DNA of 64,000 nt from Poecilobothrus nobilitatus (lineage: Eukaryota > Arthropoda > Insecta > Diptera > Dolichopodidae): positions 144,565,447-144,629,446 of the forward strand of contig OX352772.1 in assembly GCA_947095535.1 (NCBI GenBank), given 5' to 3'. Within the stretch, counting starts at the first letter, position 1. The number at the start of each line of letters is the position of its first letter. Shown one piece after another: positions 22,117 to 33,735 of the stretch. The position numbers and the translations under genes are program-made. The notes beneath the pieces are model-generated. The model was not told the DNA's origin and searched no databases. It saw only the letters and a program-made list of their open reading frames with translations.

Positions 22117-24284
22117 TTATTCACAAACCTCAAAAAACATTTCCGATGGAACTTCCAAAGAAAGTTTTGTTTTGGAATAGTCTTTATGAAATAAGAACCA
22201 TTCTGAATCTAATGAATAACATTCATTATTTTTTGATAAAATCTGTCTACAATTTTCGAATTTTATTTTATTAAGTATTTTAAAAATAATGTATCCGCAC
22301 ACATATTTCATTGAATTTTCTTCAATTACATTATTTTTTAAATCAATAGGCATGTATAAAATTATATCGTCCTCGTCAAAAACCAGTACTTCATGTGGAT
22401 GACATAATTCGCTTTCTTCAATATTCAATAATTGTCCATTAGAAGTATCTCTTAGAAGATTATTAAAAACTTAAAAATAAAAATAACAAGTAAAATTAAT
22501 TATACTCCCAACCTGTCACCAGAAGTAAGTCAACCGAGTCGTCTTCACAATTAGCTGAATTCAAATGTTCATTAAAAAGTGTTAAAGTTAACATTTTTGC
22601 AATAATATTATTGAATTCAAACATTGAGGGATTAGAATTATTTGGAACCCTAGATCTTATTAACGAAAATAAATTTTCTATAAGATCAAGATTAAATTGA
22701 AATTAGTATAAACAAATTATCTCCCTTTACAACGTCCTCTAACAATAAGAGTATGCCTCTTAAAGTTTGTACCATTCCATTCCATTCCAGCTTCCGCATC
22801 ATCTGCATTTCCTTGAAATTTTCCAACTTTTGCCATAGTTCTTATAGCAGCTGAGCAGGTCCGGCTAAATATCTGCGTCCCATAACTTACTTCCATTTTG
22901 TCAAAGGTATTTGGGTACATATGTTTTAGAGTCAATTTTGGAGCCATTCTAGTGATGTTTGAAGAATCGATAATAAACATTTGTTTAATAATATTCCAAG
23001 AAACATTGCTATCGGGAGTCTTGATATCATCTTTGATTAAAGTATTTCGGAAGGATTTAATTAAATGAGGATAATCAAAAATAGCAAAAATTTTGTTCGA
23101 ATCTATATGAAAGAATGGCGAATCTTTTGTTACTCCAATTTTTTTATAAAAGCTCCTGTTAGTGGAGCTTTGATCACATGCAACAACTTTTACGTCTAAT
23201 CCTAAATTAAATGCTTCTTTTAAATAAAATTTTACATGTTTTTCTAAATCATAATTACTCATTCCATTGCTTGTGGCAGAGTAACCCAAAACATATTTCC
23301 AGTTAGAAGCCAGTTAAAAGCCCCCTTATTTGGAAAACACAAACGTATTTAGTCAATTTTTTTTCGCGTTTGACGCCAGTATCTTCAAACCTCTGTATTT
23401 CATCATAATGAATATTATATTTTAAATCTTTTTCAATCATCATTTCATCAAATAGAAATAGAGCTGCTTTGGACGTGGCATCCATTTGCTCAATGGCGTT
23501 TTTCAAATTTTGAAATATGCATTCATTTTTACCGGGTCTTAAGAATTTAATAGGAGCCCAGTTGTTTAAAGAAATTTTTGATGGTAATTTGAAATGGAGT
23601 ACGTTTTTTAAATATTTATATGTTCTAGCAGATCTTAAATTTATACTTTGCGCCAACGATTTTTCTTCCAAAGAATATTGTTTGTGTTTCTTTCTTAACA
23701 GCATTTTGCAAAAAATTTTAGTGCTAGAAGAAACATATTTTAGAGAATCGATTTTGTTTTCAATATTTGGTTTGTTTTTCAACAATATTTGTTTTCTTAT
23801 ATGAAATTGGTTTCTATATTGCTTTATATTGTTTTTTGATTTATCTAACAATTGACGTTTTTGATTTAGAAGACGTTGGTATATTTTTTCAGTCTTTATT
23901 CGCTGGACACAATTATTACAAAAATCATTATCCGTGGCATCGGATTCGATGTAATTGTACAAAATTGTACATATTTAAATTACTTTCATTAGGCTTTGAA
24001 ATGTTTATATTTTCTTCTAGGAGAAGCGTAGGAATAGCCCCTTTATTTAAATATTTTTTTCCAAACCATTTTTTCTCAAAATGTTTACTGCATATTCGCA
24101 GCTTATTGGCGTTTTCTTTTAACGTTTTGGTTGCTGACAACCAAAAGGGTAATGTTTCCGAATCTTTTGGAAATCGAAAGAATTTTAAATTTTCATTTTT
24201 TCTTTTAGTCATTCCGCAAGATAAAACTGCGCATTGTTGCCTGGTAGTAATTTTTGTTTTTTTACGTTCTAATTTATATTTCAT
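22117..24284 (-). pseudogene. P-element/THAP9-like transposase, second lineage (THAP to C-terminus, broken)
   Basis: Four open pieces in order on the minus strand. 24,284-23,928: THAP domain with CAVLSCG zinc pair, FFRFPKDSE, a core Trp, CSKHFEKKWF and AIPTLLL. 23,962-23,303: linker, then NLRSARTYKYLKNVLHFKLPS and FLFDEMMIEKDL (first catalytic Asp). 23,289-22,717: VVACDQSSTNRS (second Asp), IFAIFDYPHLIKSFRNTL and KMEVSYGTQIFSRTCSAAIR. Near 22,690-22,500: LIENLFSLIR. 22,428-22,117: KYVCGYIIFKIL, the C-terminal block. The THAP and core frames overlap with a one-base shift; a small duplication near 23,300 breaks the second join. An internal deletion near 22,700 removes what should hold the last acidic residue. 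The enzyme would be a cut-and-paste transposase; this copy is dead but recent enough to keep long frames. Confidence 0.88.
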
Positions 24285-25006
24285 ATATTAATCTTTTAAT
24301 TAAATTATTTTGAAAATTAAATTAAAACTAGAATTACAATAAGTTATTCAATTTATCTAATTTACCTACTTTAGGGTTTGTTCACAGTTTGTACCTAGTA
24401 AAGGAAGACTTTAGACTCAATTTAAATTTTAATTCAATACTAATTTTCAACAATTATATTTTATAATTTGTTAATAATAAAAATTTTTAAAAGTTAAAAA
24501 AATAACGACGTTAAAAATGATAGAATACATTGTTATTAATATCAATTTTTTTTTCAAAATAAAAGAATAAGTATACAAAAAATATTTAATGTGTTAGTAT
24601 ATTATCATATCACTTTAAATGATCTATGTACACAGTACATATACGAACGAGTATTATAGTACTGCAAGTTTTTTCTGACGTTGTTTTGCTTTTTTTTATA
24701 CAGAAATGATTTTTTTACAGTACTAAATTGAGATAAAACAAACAGAAAGAGAAATGCATAAAAACAAATGTAATGGAGCCAGACTAAGCATTTCCAACGG
24801 TATGTAATAAGTATGGTAAAGGATGATAATAAGTTCGAGTAAGGACTAAAAATGCGAAATTGAAACAACAATTTTAATAAAAAAAACCATTTCATACTTT
24901 ATGTTCAAGTTTATATGAAAATATATTATTAAATATTCTATTTTAAGTACTTTGTTGTGACATAATTATTATGTAACATGAAATATGTATGTAAAATAAA
25001 CAATTT
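24285..25006. other. AT-rich spacer
   Basis: No gene or clear repeat seen. A minus-strand open stretch at 24,605-24,895 has hydrophobic low-complexity content and no family resemblance. No inverted terminal repeat for the neighbouring P-like element could be identified here. Confidence 0.4.
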
Positions 25007-25525
25007 GGGTGGTTATCAGAGTTGGTTTCAAAATCAAGGTTTCAATAATTGGTTTAGCAGGGATTTGGGAGCTGCATTCCCCACTTTATGAAATGATTTG
25101 TTTTTAAAAATACATGGGGAAAAAATAATTCCGAAGGATTATACGGTTGGATTCAAAACCAAAGTTTCCATAATTGGTTTAGCGGGGGTTTGGGGGCAGC
25201 AGCCCCCACTATATGAAATTGTTTTTTTTTTTTAAATATACATGGGAAAAAAGAATTGGGCGGGATTGTAGGGTTGGATTCAAAATCAGGATTGCTCTTT
25301 TTCCAGAACATTTATTTATATAACAAGTATACGTGAGATTCTGAATTAAGAAAGATCTTAGAGTTTTTTTCAAAATCAGGATTATACGCTTTTTCCATAA
25401 TATTTATATATATGTGTATGTGAGATTCTCAATTAGGTGGAATTTTAAAGTTAGTTAAAAAGCAGGGTTATACGTCTTTTCCAGAATATTTATATATACA
25501 TATATGTGACATTGTGCGTTAGAAG
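25007..25525. repeat. Degenerate tandem repeats, ~90-129-bp units
   Basis: Two longer units (25,007 and about 25,129) share GGTTTCAAAATCAAGG-like, ATAATTGGTTTAGC and CCCCACT-TATGAAATG segments. A third begins at about 25,258 (TAGGGTTGGATTCAAAATCA). Shorter units follow at about 25,349 and 25,437 with AAAATCAGGATTATACG and CCATAATATTTATATATA. Similarity decays rightward. No coding potential. Confidence 0.65.
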
Positions 25526-27314
25526 GGATAAATAAAATTAAAAAAAAATTATTTTAAAGATACAAACGGATATATTATTATATCAGAATTTTTTTTTCAA
25601 TATTTTTTTATCGACATTTTAATTTTCAATATTTTTCCCCATTCAACTTTTTTTTCGGCCACGTCCATTTCGTAGCTACAGCGCATCAAACTATGAAAAA
25701 GCCCTATCTTTAAATGTGTATATCTCAGGTTCTGTTTAACATTTTTATACCCGTACGATAAGGATCGGGAATATTAAAATTGCTCCTCCGTTTCTAACAC
25801 CTCGAAATAAGCTAGCTAGATATACCTTCAAAGGTATAGATCGAATCAGAATCAAATTCTAAGTCGATTAGGCTTTTTCCGTCCGTCCATCAACAAGATA
25901 ACTCAAAAAGAAGAAAGCGAGGGTCTTAAAATTAACACAAAATATTCTTACAACAATATGTAGGTTCCCTATTTTTTTTGGTTAAGATCGGACTAAAACT
26001 TCGGGTAGCTCTCGAACACCTAACTTTTAGATTCCGACATATTTTTTGAAATAGACCCATGAAATTTTAACTGCTGATAGATATCATAAAAATATTAATT
26101 TGATTATTAACAACTTTTTTCTGTAGCCCCACCTGTTACGGAGATACAGCTCCCCAAAGTTCGAAAAAAGCTCTATATTTAAATTGTTATAACACAAATT
26201 GCATAAGGTACATCTTAAATTTGAAAACGCCAAACGATTACTGCTTTTATGAGCTTTGAAAATAAATATGTACACGTGACATACATTTGCAAAATTCTTG
26301 ATTCCTTCAATCTTAACTTAGAAACTTTGAAAGAAGTTAGATTTTTGAAAATAAGTATGAGTTAAGTCACAATTCTAAACAGTTTGTATTGTCTTTTGGA
26401 AATGTGCACTTTTAAAAACCGTAGGTTTACATTCTGCCTTTTTTATTTTATTTTTGATTTTTGTTATGAGAAATTAAACTGACAAAACTTTAAAATTTCA
26501 GGAGTTTTTTTTTACAGGACATCTTTATAGTTATTATTATAATCTTTGCTTTGATTTTACTCCAATTAGTGCATGCATTCCAACAAATGAGAGGAAGATT
26601 TCATCAAAGTATATCAACTTATAAATAAGACCACCCTTTTTTACTAATTCTAATGCATTTTTCTACAAAAAAAAGTCTATTTGTATAAGTAGGTACAACA
26701 TATTTTTTTTGCAAAAAAAAAAGAAAATTCCAAATAAAAAATTAAAAACTAAATTTTTTAAAATTTTATGATTTTCATATCATGGTGTTTTTATTTAAAA
26801 ACATATTTTTTTGTTTCACATCCATTTAAAATATTATTTTGTTTCACATTCTCACTGCTGGTTATATACAGGTACTCCCGTAGAGAGACAATTTAAAAAA
26901 TAAGATCTAAATTTTGGCAATTTAATTTGAAAAAACAGAATTTTTCAACTTAAGTGTGAAGGATCTTATTTTAGTAGAAAATAATAAATGATCTATTTTT
27001 AAAAAATTTGGAATATTTTCTATTTTCTGTGAAAATCTTTTTAAAAAATGTAATCATTTGCATGCTCAAAATTGAATTTAAAAAAAACTCTACTGAAATT
27101 TAAAAATACACACCCACTACGATTAAAGTGCTTAAGCACACTGCTGAGCACTGACTATTGACTAAACTAAATAATAAAAAAGCGAAGTCATATTTTTAAT
27201 TTTTATATGAACTGATGACTGAATAAAAACAAAAAAAAGAATGCTAGATGTTAAATATATATTTTCATTCATTTCAATTTGTGATTTTTTTTTTATTTTT
27301 GTCTGATGGTCCAG
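25526..27314. other. Non-coding region with a diverged ~80-bp direct repeat
   Basis: 25,650-25,735 and 26,125-26,210 resemble each other (GTAGCTACAGCGC / GAGATACAGCTCC, then GAAAAAGCCCTATCTTTAAAT / GAAAAAAGCTCTATATTTAAA), about 475 bp apart. Between them a stretch with ATACCCGTACGATAAGG and CCGTCCGTCC looks like the dispersed non-coding repeats common in fly genomes; I cannot name the family. No gene seen. Confidence 0.4.
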
Positions 27315-27640
27315 TCGAGACTCACATCAATTATCAGGCCATGAAGTGCAGAGAGTAAAAGCTTAATAAGGGGCCAGCTTTTAACAAATTTACACGCAGT
27401 CTTATGGAAAAAAATAGGGGGCCGACTATAAATCTTGAAATAACACAAAAACCATTTACTTTATTCAATTTGGTCCAAAGAAAAAATTAAAGTCGCATCT
27501 TTTTTACATAATTCATTAAAGAAAGATATTTTAAAATATAATATTTTCATTCATAAATATGCATTTAAAAAATTGTCTTCCTTTAAATTTTTTATTTTAA
27601 AAACTTCTTAAGATAAATTGCCTTAATATCGTAATAGTAT
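27315..27640 (-). mobile_element. Element B-like relic, right end, reversed
   Basis: The reverse complement matches the right part of element B: GACAATTTTTTAAATGCATATTTATGAATGAAAAT corresponds to about 4,372-4,407 (quoted in two parts: GACAATTTTTTAAATGC and ATATTTATGAATGAAAAT), then TTCCATAAGACTGCGTGTA (about 4,541-4,558). The outer end, CTCACATCAATTATCAGGCC, is a diverged form of the CCTACATTAATTTTTAGAAGGCC end. The other end is lost. Confidence 0.65.
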
Positions 27641-27694
27641 ACGTCGAGACTACTTTCATACTTTAAAATTTCGTACACGCTTATATGGCTATAA

Positions 27695-28422
27695 TCGAGA
27701 CTCACATCAATTATTAAATTATTCATACGCGCAATACGTGAGAATCGATTGCAATTCTCTCACAACTACATTCATGTGTTTTCAGTTCTTTGCCTGTATA
27801 CTTAGGCCTTGGTCCAGTACAAGACCGTTATACCGTTAATAAAAATATTTTATGACATCAATAATAATATGAATTGAATATTTTTCCGGCTTTTTTTTAG
27901 TTTTGAAAACAAATATTACATATTTTTTAATTCATTAAAAACATTAAAATGTTTATATTAGGTGTTTAAAAATATTTTATGACGTCAATAATATGAATTT
28001 AATGTTTTTGCGAGATTTTTTTAAGTATACTTACCTCCCGGTCTCGCTTAGTCGCTTCAATTTGAAAATTACGTAACCAAAATCACTTATGTATGTATGT
28101 ATACCTCGCTACCTAACTATTTTAAAATTGGATGGAAAAGACAGGTAGAAGTAAATTGAAATTCTATCTTGTTTTTTTTAACAGCTTTTTATTAACTTGG
28201 TTGGGTAAAGGATGGAATCTTAGAAGCCATTTTAAACACACTTCCCGTTGAGCTAGACTCTTGAAATTTTCTTCATTAGATCAGATCCCGATGACAACAC
28301 GTGATTTTAAAATAATAATATCGAAAAACATTAGAAAAAGTAGCTTAATTTCAAAATTAAATTTTCATACCAAGATATAACAGAATTTTTAACAGAATTA
28401 TTACAGAACCAAAATAAAACAT
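27695..28422. other. Non-coding spacer with short direct repeats
   Basis: TCGAGACTCACATCAATTAT at 27,695 repeats 27,315-27,334 exactly. A 50-bp motif beginning AAAAATATTTTATGAC occurs at about 27,840 and 27,968. No gene recognised. Confidence 0.45.
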
Positions 28423-29410
28423 TTTATCTAAATTTACTAAACTCACCAATACCAATACCAATACCAATACGTATACGTAATACATAAATGTTTTTTTTTT
28501 CTATAAAAGACTATTGTTTTTTATATAGCCATTGCATTGTATGTGTACATATACATATAGGTACATACTTAAAAATATGTAATAATATGTGCTTCGAAAA
28601 TATTTTTGGTTTGAAAGCGATGAATTTGAAAGATATGAATGTGTAAACAAATTAATGTTGAGAACACAGTGTAAAACTTAATATGCATTTACTTAAAATT
28701 TAGTTAGCAAGTGTTAAATTTAAGTTTTTTTTCATCAAATCAATTGATTTTTAGTATACATTTTTATTTATAAAAGCAATGTGTTTATTTATAATATTTA
28801 TATAGATATGTGTTTTTCCTTTCTTAATTATAATTAAAATAGGGCTTTTCTTTCGAAACTCTTAACATATTAAAATGGCATATTATGGCCCTAACATTGA
28901 TATCTAAATTGGGAGCTGCCTTTAAATTAAGATCTATTAGGGAATAATGATCTGCACCACTAATGCCTTTTTCTGAAGTATAAAAACTAAGAATATATTT
29001 CCAATTATGTAAAAACATTAAACAACAAAAAGAATATACCTATTAAAAATAAGAAATCCAGTCTTTTTTAAAAATAGTAAATAACAACAATATTTTTCTT
29101 TTCAATAACAATAATTATGAATTAATCATAAAATATATGTTATGTACATACATACATATATGTATATCTACATCGTCTAGAAAAAGCAAAATAATTTTTT
29201 TTTAATTCAAAAACATTAGCATTTAGAAGTAAGCAATTTAATATATTCTCAATTATTACATACTTTTAAAACCAAATTTTTTTACTACATATGTATGTAG
29301 GAACAAACATGTACAAAAATGGTATGCATATTTTTATGTGTGCTGACTATTAAAAATCTGCTAACACAGTCACACCAAATTCCCAAATTCCCAACTATTA
29401 TTATTTAGTT
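28423..29410 (-). mobile_element. P-like element relic with a transposase fragment
   Basis: 28,423-28,758 is the dispersed repeat also seen at 21,022. A 64-codon minus-strand frame (28,824-29,018) follows, with NWKYILSFYTSEKG and LDINVRAIIC. These match the P-like transposase segment leading to the second catalytic Asp (N-W-K start, then V-R-A-I-I-C-D; the Asp is replaced by His). Then ACAGTCACACCAAATTCCCA at 29,367 recalls 21,963. The co-occurrence of these three sequences near both P-like relics suggests they belong to one element family, this copy being largely deleted. Confidence 0.6.
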
Positions 29411-29419
29411 GATTTATCG

Positions 29420-31712
29420 ATTTATTATTTTTTAATATGTAGGCAACAGTTATATTTATATGAATGGAGGGTAAACATAAACGAACAAAAAAAAAATTTT
29501 ATGTATGCATATGAATGGACGGTTAACATAAACGAACAAAAAAAAAATTCAGAATGTTCTATAGCTAATAATTTCTATTTTTGAAATAGACTGTATGCAT
29601 AAATTTAATATTAAAAACAAAAAAATAAGTTCTTAGTGTACCTAAATAACAGAAAAAAAAAGTAAAATGTAATACTGGAAGAAAAATAAAAACGAATAGA
29701 AAAAAAGAGAACAAAAAATGTTACTTTGATTGTTTTTAAATATTTTTAAAGGCTATTTCTTATGGATATGTGCAGATCTGATATTTACCCACATAACAGA
29801 TAGAAAAAAAGAACTATTAAAATCTTATGATTTTAAAAGAAAGAAACATACGTTTGATATTTCCGTACATAACAGATAAAAAAAAAAAATATTAAAATGT
29901 TATGTTATGAAAAGAAAGCAAAAACAAGGCAGTGTATGAATCAAAGTTTTTAAAGGGTCGCATTTTAAGTGGAAATAAAGAACATTATAAAATTGCAATA
30001 TTTTTATTTAAATTTTGAATTTAGCTATGCAACGTTTTCTTAATTTTTTAAAAATTTTGCCGCATTATGATATAATGCAACACTGAGAAGTTCAGCTCAT
30101 AATATAGATGCATATGTATATGAATGAATATATGGCTATTTATGTATGTAGTTATAGATTTATTATTTTTTAATATGTAGGCAACAGTTATATTTATATG
30201 AATGGACGGTAAACATAAACGAACAAAAAAAAATTTTATGTATGCATATGAATGGACGGTAAATATAAACGAACAAAAAAAAATTCAGAATGTTCTATAG
30301 GTTATAATTTATATTTTTTAAATAGAATGCATGTATAAATTAAACATCAGCTCATAATATAGATACATATGTATATGAATGAATATATGGCTATTTATGT
30401 ATGTAGTTATAGATTTATTATTTTTTAATATGTAGGCAACAGTTATATTTATATGAATGGACGGTAAACATAAACGAACAAAAAAAAATTTTATGTATGC
30501 ATATGAATGGACGGTAAATATAAACAAACAAACAAAATTTAAAATGTTCTATAGGTTATAATTTATATTTTTTAAATATAATGCATGTATAAATAAACAT
30601 TTAAAAAAAGAAATACTTAGCGTATCTAAATAACAGAAAACAAAAACAAGGAAAATGTAATACTGGAAGAAAAATAAAAACGAATAGTAAAAAAAGAGAA
30701 CAAAAAATGTTACTTTGATTGTTTTTAAATATTTTTAAAGTCTATTTCTTATGTATATATTGTGCACATCTGATATTTACCCACATAACAGATAGAAAAA
30801 AAAGAACTATTAAAATGTTATGATTTTAAAAGAAAGAAACATACGTTTGATATTTCCGTACATAACATATAAAAAAAAAATATTAAAATGTTATGTTATG
30901 AAAAGAAAAAAAAAACAAGGCAGTGTATGAATCAAAGTTTCTAAAGGGTCGCATTTTAAGTGGAAATAAAGAACATTAAAAATTGCAATATTTTTATTTA
31001 AATTTTGAATTTAGCTATGCAACGTTTTCTTAATTTCTTAAAAATTTTGCCGCATTATGATATAATGCAAAACTGAGAAGTTCAGCTCATAATATAGATA
31101 CATATGTATATGAATGAATATATGGCTATTTATGTATGTAGTTATAGATTATTATATTTTAATATGTAGGCAACAGTTATATTTATATGAATGGACGGTA
31201 AACATAAACGAAAAAAAAAATTTTATGTATGCATATGAATGGACGGTAAATATAAACGAACAAAAAAAAATTCAGAATGTTCTATAGGTTATAATTTATA
31301 TTTTTTAAATAGAATGTATGTATAAATTAAACATTAAAAAAAAAAAAGAAATTCTTAGCGTACCTAAATAACAGAAAACAAAAAAAAAGGAAAATGTAAT
31401 ACTGGAAGAAAAATAAAAACGAATAGAAAAAAAAGAGAACAAAAAATGTTACTTTGATTGTTTTTAAATATTTTTAAAGGCTATTTCTTATGTATATATG
31501 CACATCTGATATTTACACATATAACAGATAGAAAAAAAGAAATATTAAAATGTCATGCTATAAAAGAAAAAAACAACAAGGCAGTATATAAATCAAAGTT
31601 TTCAAAGGGTCGCATTTTTAAGTGGAAATAAAGAACATTATAAAATTGCAATATTTTTATTTAAATTTTGAATTTAGCTATGCAACGTTTTCTTAATTTT
31701 TTAAAAATTTTG
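29420..31712. repeat. Tandem array of ~735-bp satellite-like units
   Basis: Landmark AATATGTAGGCAACAGTTAT begins units at 29,434, 30,172, 30,427 and 31,161: spacings 738, 255 and 734 bp. The second unit lacks about 480 bp of interior, and the fourth stops at about 31,712. Each full unit contains two copies of ATGAATGGACGGTAAACATA about 50 bp apart, a duplicated CATAACAGATAGAAAAAAAG-type segment, and ends with TTCAGCTCATAATATAGAT. No coding capacity. Confidence 0.92.
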
Positions 31713-31779
31713 CCACAATAAATTAATAATAAAAAAATTCAATATATTCTATATTATAGCAGGTAATAATATAATTATA

Positions 31780-31977
31780 GACTGTGAGGGCAACTGTAAA
31801 AATTCAAAATTAAACAAGGAAAAAAAAAAATATCAATTCAATACTTATATTTGTTGTTACTAAAAAGAATAAAATAAAAGACTGTGAGGGCAACTGTAAA
31901 AATTCAAAATTAAACAAGGAAAAAAAAAATATCAATTCAATACTTATATATGTCGTTACTAAAAAGAATAAAATAAA
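31780..31977. repeat. 100-bp direct duplication
   Basis: Two head-to-tail copies starting at GACTGTGAGGGCAACTGTAA (31,780 and 31,880) and ending AAAGAATAAAATAAAA, almost identical. The pair lies between the satellite array and the long inverted repeat. Confidence 0.85.
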
Positions 31978-31984
31978 ATAAATA

Positions 31985-32430
31985 AAAAAAATTTAAAAAA
32001 AAACAGCTTTTTTGAACTAAAAAGTAGAAAATAAATTTTTAATAGCAAATTTTTCTGTAATTTTCTAAACTATATTGTTACAATCAAGATTTCTTTGAAA
32101 ACATTTATTTCAATATGTCAAATATATATATAAATATAAGTATATATAAGTTTTAAAGTCTGTGAAATTAATATAAAAGCTGGAGACAAAATTTAAAAAT
32201 ATAAGTTTATAGTTATGCGTTTGTTGCCTCCAGCTTTTATTTTAATTTCACAGACTGTAAAATTTATATATACTTATATTTATATATATATTTGACATAT
32301 TGAAATAAACCTTTTCAAAGAAATCCTGATTGTAACAATATAGTTTAGAAAATTACAGAAAAATTTGCTATTAAAAATTTATTTTCTACTTTTTAGTTCA
32401 AAAAAGCTGTTTTTTTAAAAATTTTTTTTT
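31985..32430. repeat. Long inverted repeat: ~205-bp arms, ~32-bp spacer
   Basis: The left arm (31,985-32,190) runs from AAACAGCTTTTTTGAAC to AGCTGGAGACAA. The right arm (32,222-32,430) is its reverse complement, from TTGTTGCCTCCAGCT to GTTCAAAAAAGCTGTTT. By eye there are about seven mismatches plus small slips at the A-rich outer ends. There is no coding capacity and no transposase. It could be a foldback or MITE-type element, or a source of long hairpin RNA. The arms are too long and too alike for chance. Confidence 0.95.
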
Positions 32431-32809
32431 TGTAACAATTAATTGTAAATTAAAATATGACTGTAATAAAAATAAAAAAAAAAACCAATTTTTATTTTCG
32501 GTCCACTGAGATATTTTAATTTTTGAATATTAAATTTTAGGAACACCAGAATTGATTTACGTACATATAATAAATTAAATAATAAGTATAATATCAAATA
32601 AAATACTAACGCACATAAATATTATCAGAAATATATATAATTTCTGATATTATGCATACATAAAAAACTATATACATGTATACAGATTGTTACAAAGTTA
32701 GCTCTAGCCTATGACACAAATTGTAACTTTGTAAGCATTTGGGTACATTGTTCTAGCAACACAAATCTTTGGACACATGCTGCTGCATCTACCAATGTGT
32801 ATACTAATA
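32431..32809. other. AT-rich spacer with a short palindrome
   Basis: 32,618-32,653 is a near-perfect hairpin (AATATTATCAGAAAT / AATTTCTGATATTAT). Nothing else recognised. A 77-codon minus-strand frame at 32,709-32,942 overlaps the RT relic and is judged spurious. Confidence 0.45.
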
Positions 32810-33735
32810 AAAAAAAATATTTTTCCGGCAAGCTTTTGATAGTATTAATAGAAAAACGATCAATAATGCATTGGTAAATCAAGGAATACCGAAAAAAACT
32901 TACTAATATGGCTATGATGACAATGGAAAACACAAAAGCCAAAGTTTTGATTCAGAACCAAATGTCAAAAGCGTTTGACAATTCAGCGACATCAACAGCG
33001 GAGTTAGGGGGATGTGTTATCTGCATTGTTATTTAACATGGTATTAAATTATGCAATCGAAAAAGTAGATCAAGAAGGAAATATATTTAACAAAGCATAT
33101 CAGGACGTAGTGGCGTACACTGATGATGTTGCTATCCTATCTAGAAGCTATAGAAACATGGTTGAAGCGTTCATTGAAATTGAACGAAAAATAATTGAAA
33201 AAATAAAAAATTGGCTTGGAAATAAACGAAACAAAGATAAATTACTTAAAAATGGCAAGAGAACACAGAAGAAGTCCCCAACATATAATAATTGGCGAGT
33301 ACAATTTTAAGTTTTTCAGGCTTCGTGTATCTAGGCGCAACAGTATACATCTCTCCATATGTGAGAGAATACCGGCTAGTAACAGGAGCTATTTTGCAAA
33401 TAAAAAGTTGTTACAGTCCAAATTGTTGTCAAGGCAAACAAAGCTCATAATATACAAAACTATAATCCGACCAGTAGTTACATATGGATGAGAAATATGG
33501 ACATTAAATGTAGCAGACGAAACTAACCGATTTGTTGAAAGAAAAATCTTACGAAAAATGTTTGACTTGACGAATAGAAAAAGGCGAGTATATAAGAAGT
33601 AATTGTGAACTGTATATAATTTGGAAAATGTTGCTGAAGATCATGATACGTGGAGAGATGTCGTGAAGAAGGCCAAAGCTCACATCGAGCCACAAGAAGT
33701 AGATAAAAGGATTAGCAATGCTAAACAATATTAAA
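32810..33735 (+). pseudogene. Non-LTR retrotransposon reverse-transcriptase relic
   Basis: Plus-strand pieces in several frames: AFDSINR near 32,835 (RT motif with the first catalytic Asp), QGIPKK (about 32,878), then the open frame 33,014-33,310 with LSALLFNMVLNYAIEKV and the catalytic box YTDDVAIL. The end of the thumb region follows in other frames: YKTIIRPVVTYG (about 33,455) and ERKILRKMFD (33,540). This order is that of an insect LINE endonuclease-RT protein; the clade (RTE-like or I/Jockey-group) is not decided. Multiple frameshifts; the 5' half of the element is missing. Confidence 0.75.

Noticed and set aside
23517..24291. Plus-strand frames of 95 and 174 codons
   Set aside because: Antisense to the conserved P-like transposase and THAP frames, which carry recognisable catalytic and zinc motifs.
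24605..24895. 96-codon minus-strand hydrophobic frame
   Set aside because: Phe/Leu-rich translation typical of T-rich DNA, with no domain or signal of conservation.
25740..25900. A gene or known transposon end around ATACCCGTACGATAAGG and CCGTCCGTCC
   Set aside because: It resembles dispersed repeats seen in flies, but I could not place it in a family or find boundaries, so it is only mentioned as spacer content.
29367..29410. tRNA gene or small RNA gene near ACAGTCACACC
   Set aside because: No cloverleaf or internal promoter boxes could be drawn; the similarity to 21,963 is better explained by a shared transposon.
32709..32942. 77-codon minus-strand frame
   Set aside because: Overlaps plus-strand RT sequence (AFDSINR, QGIPKK), which explains the region better.
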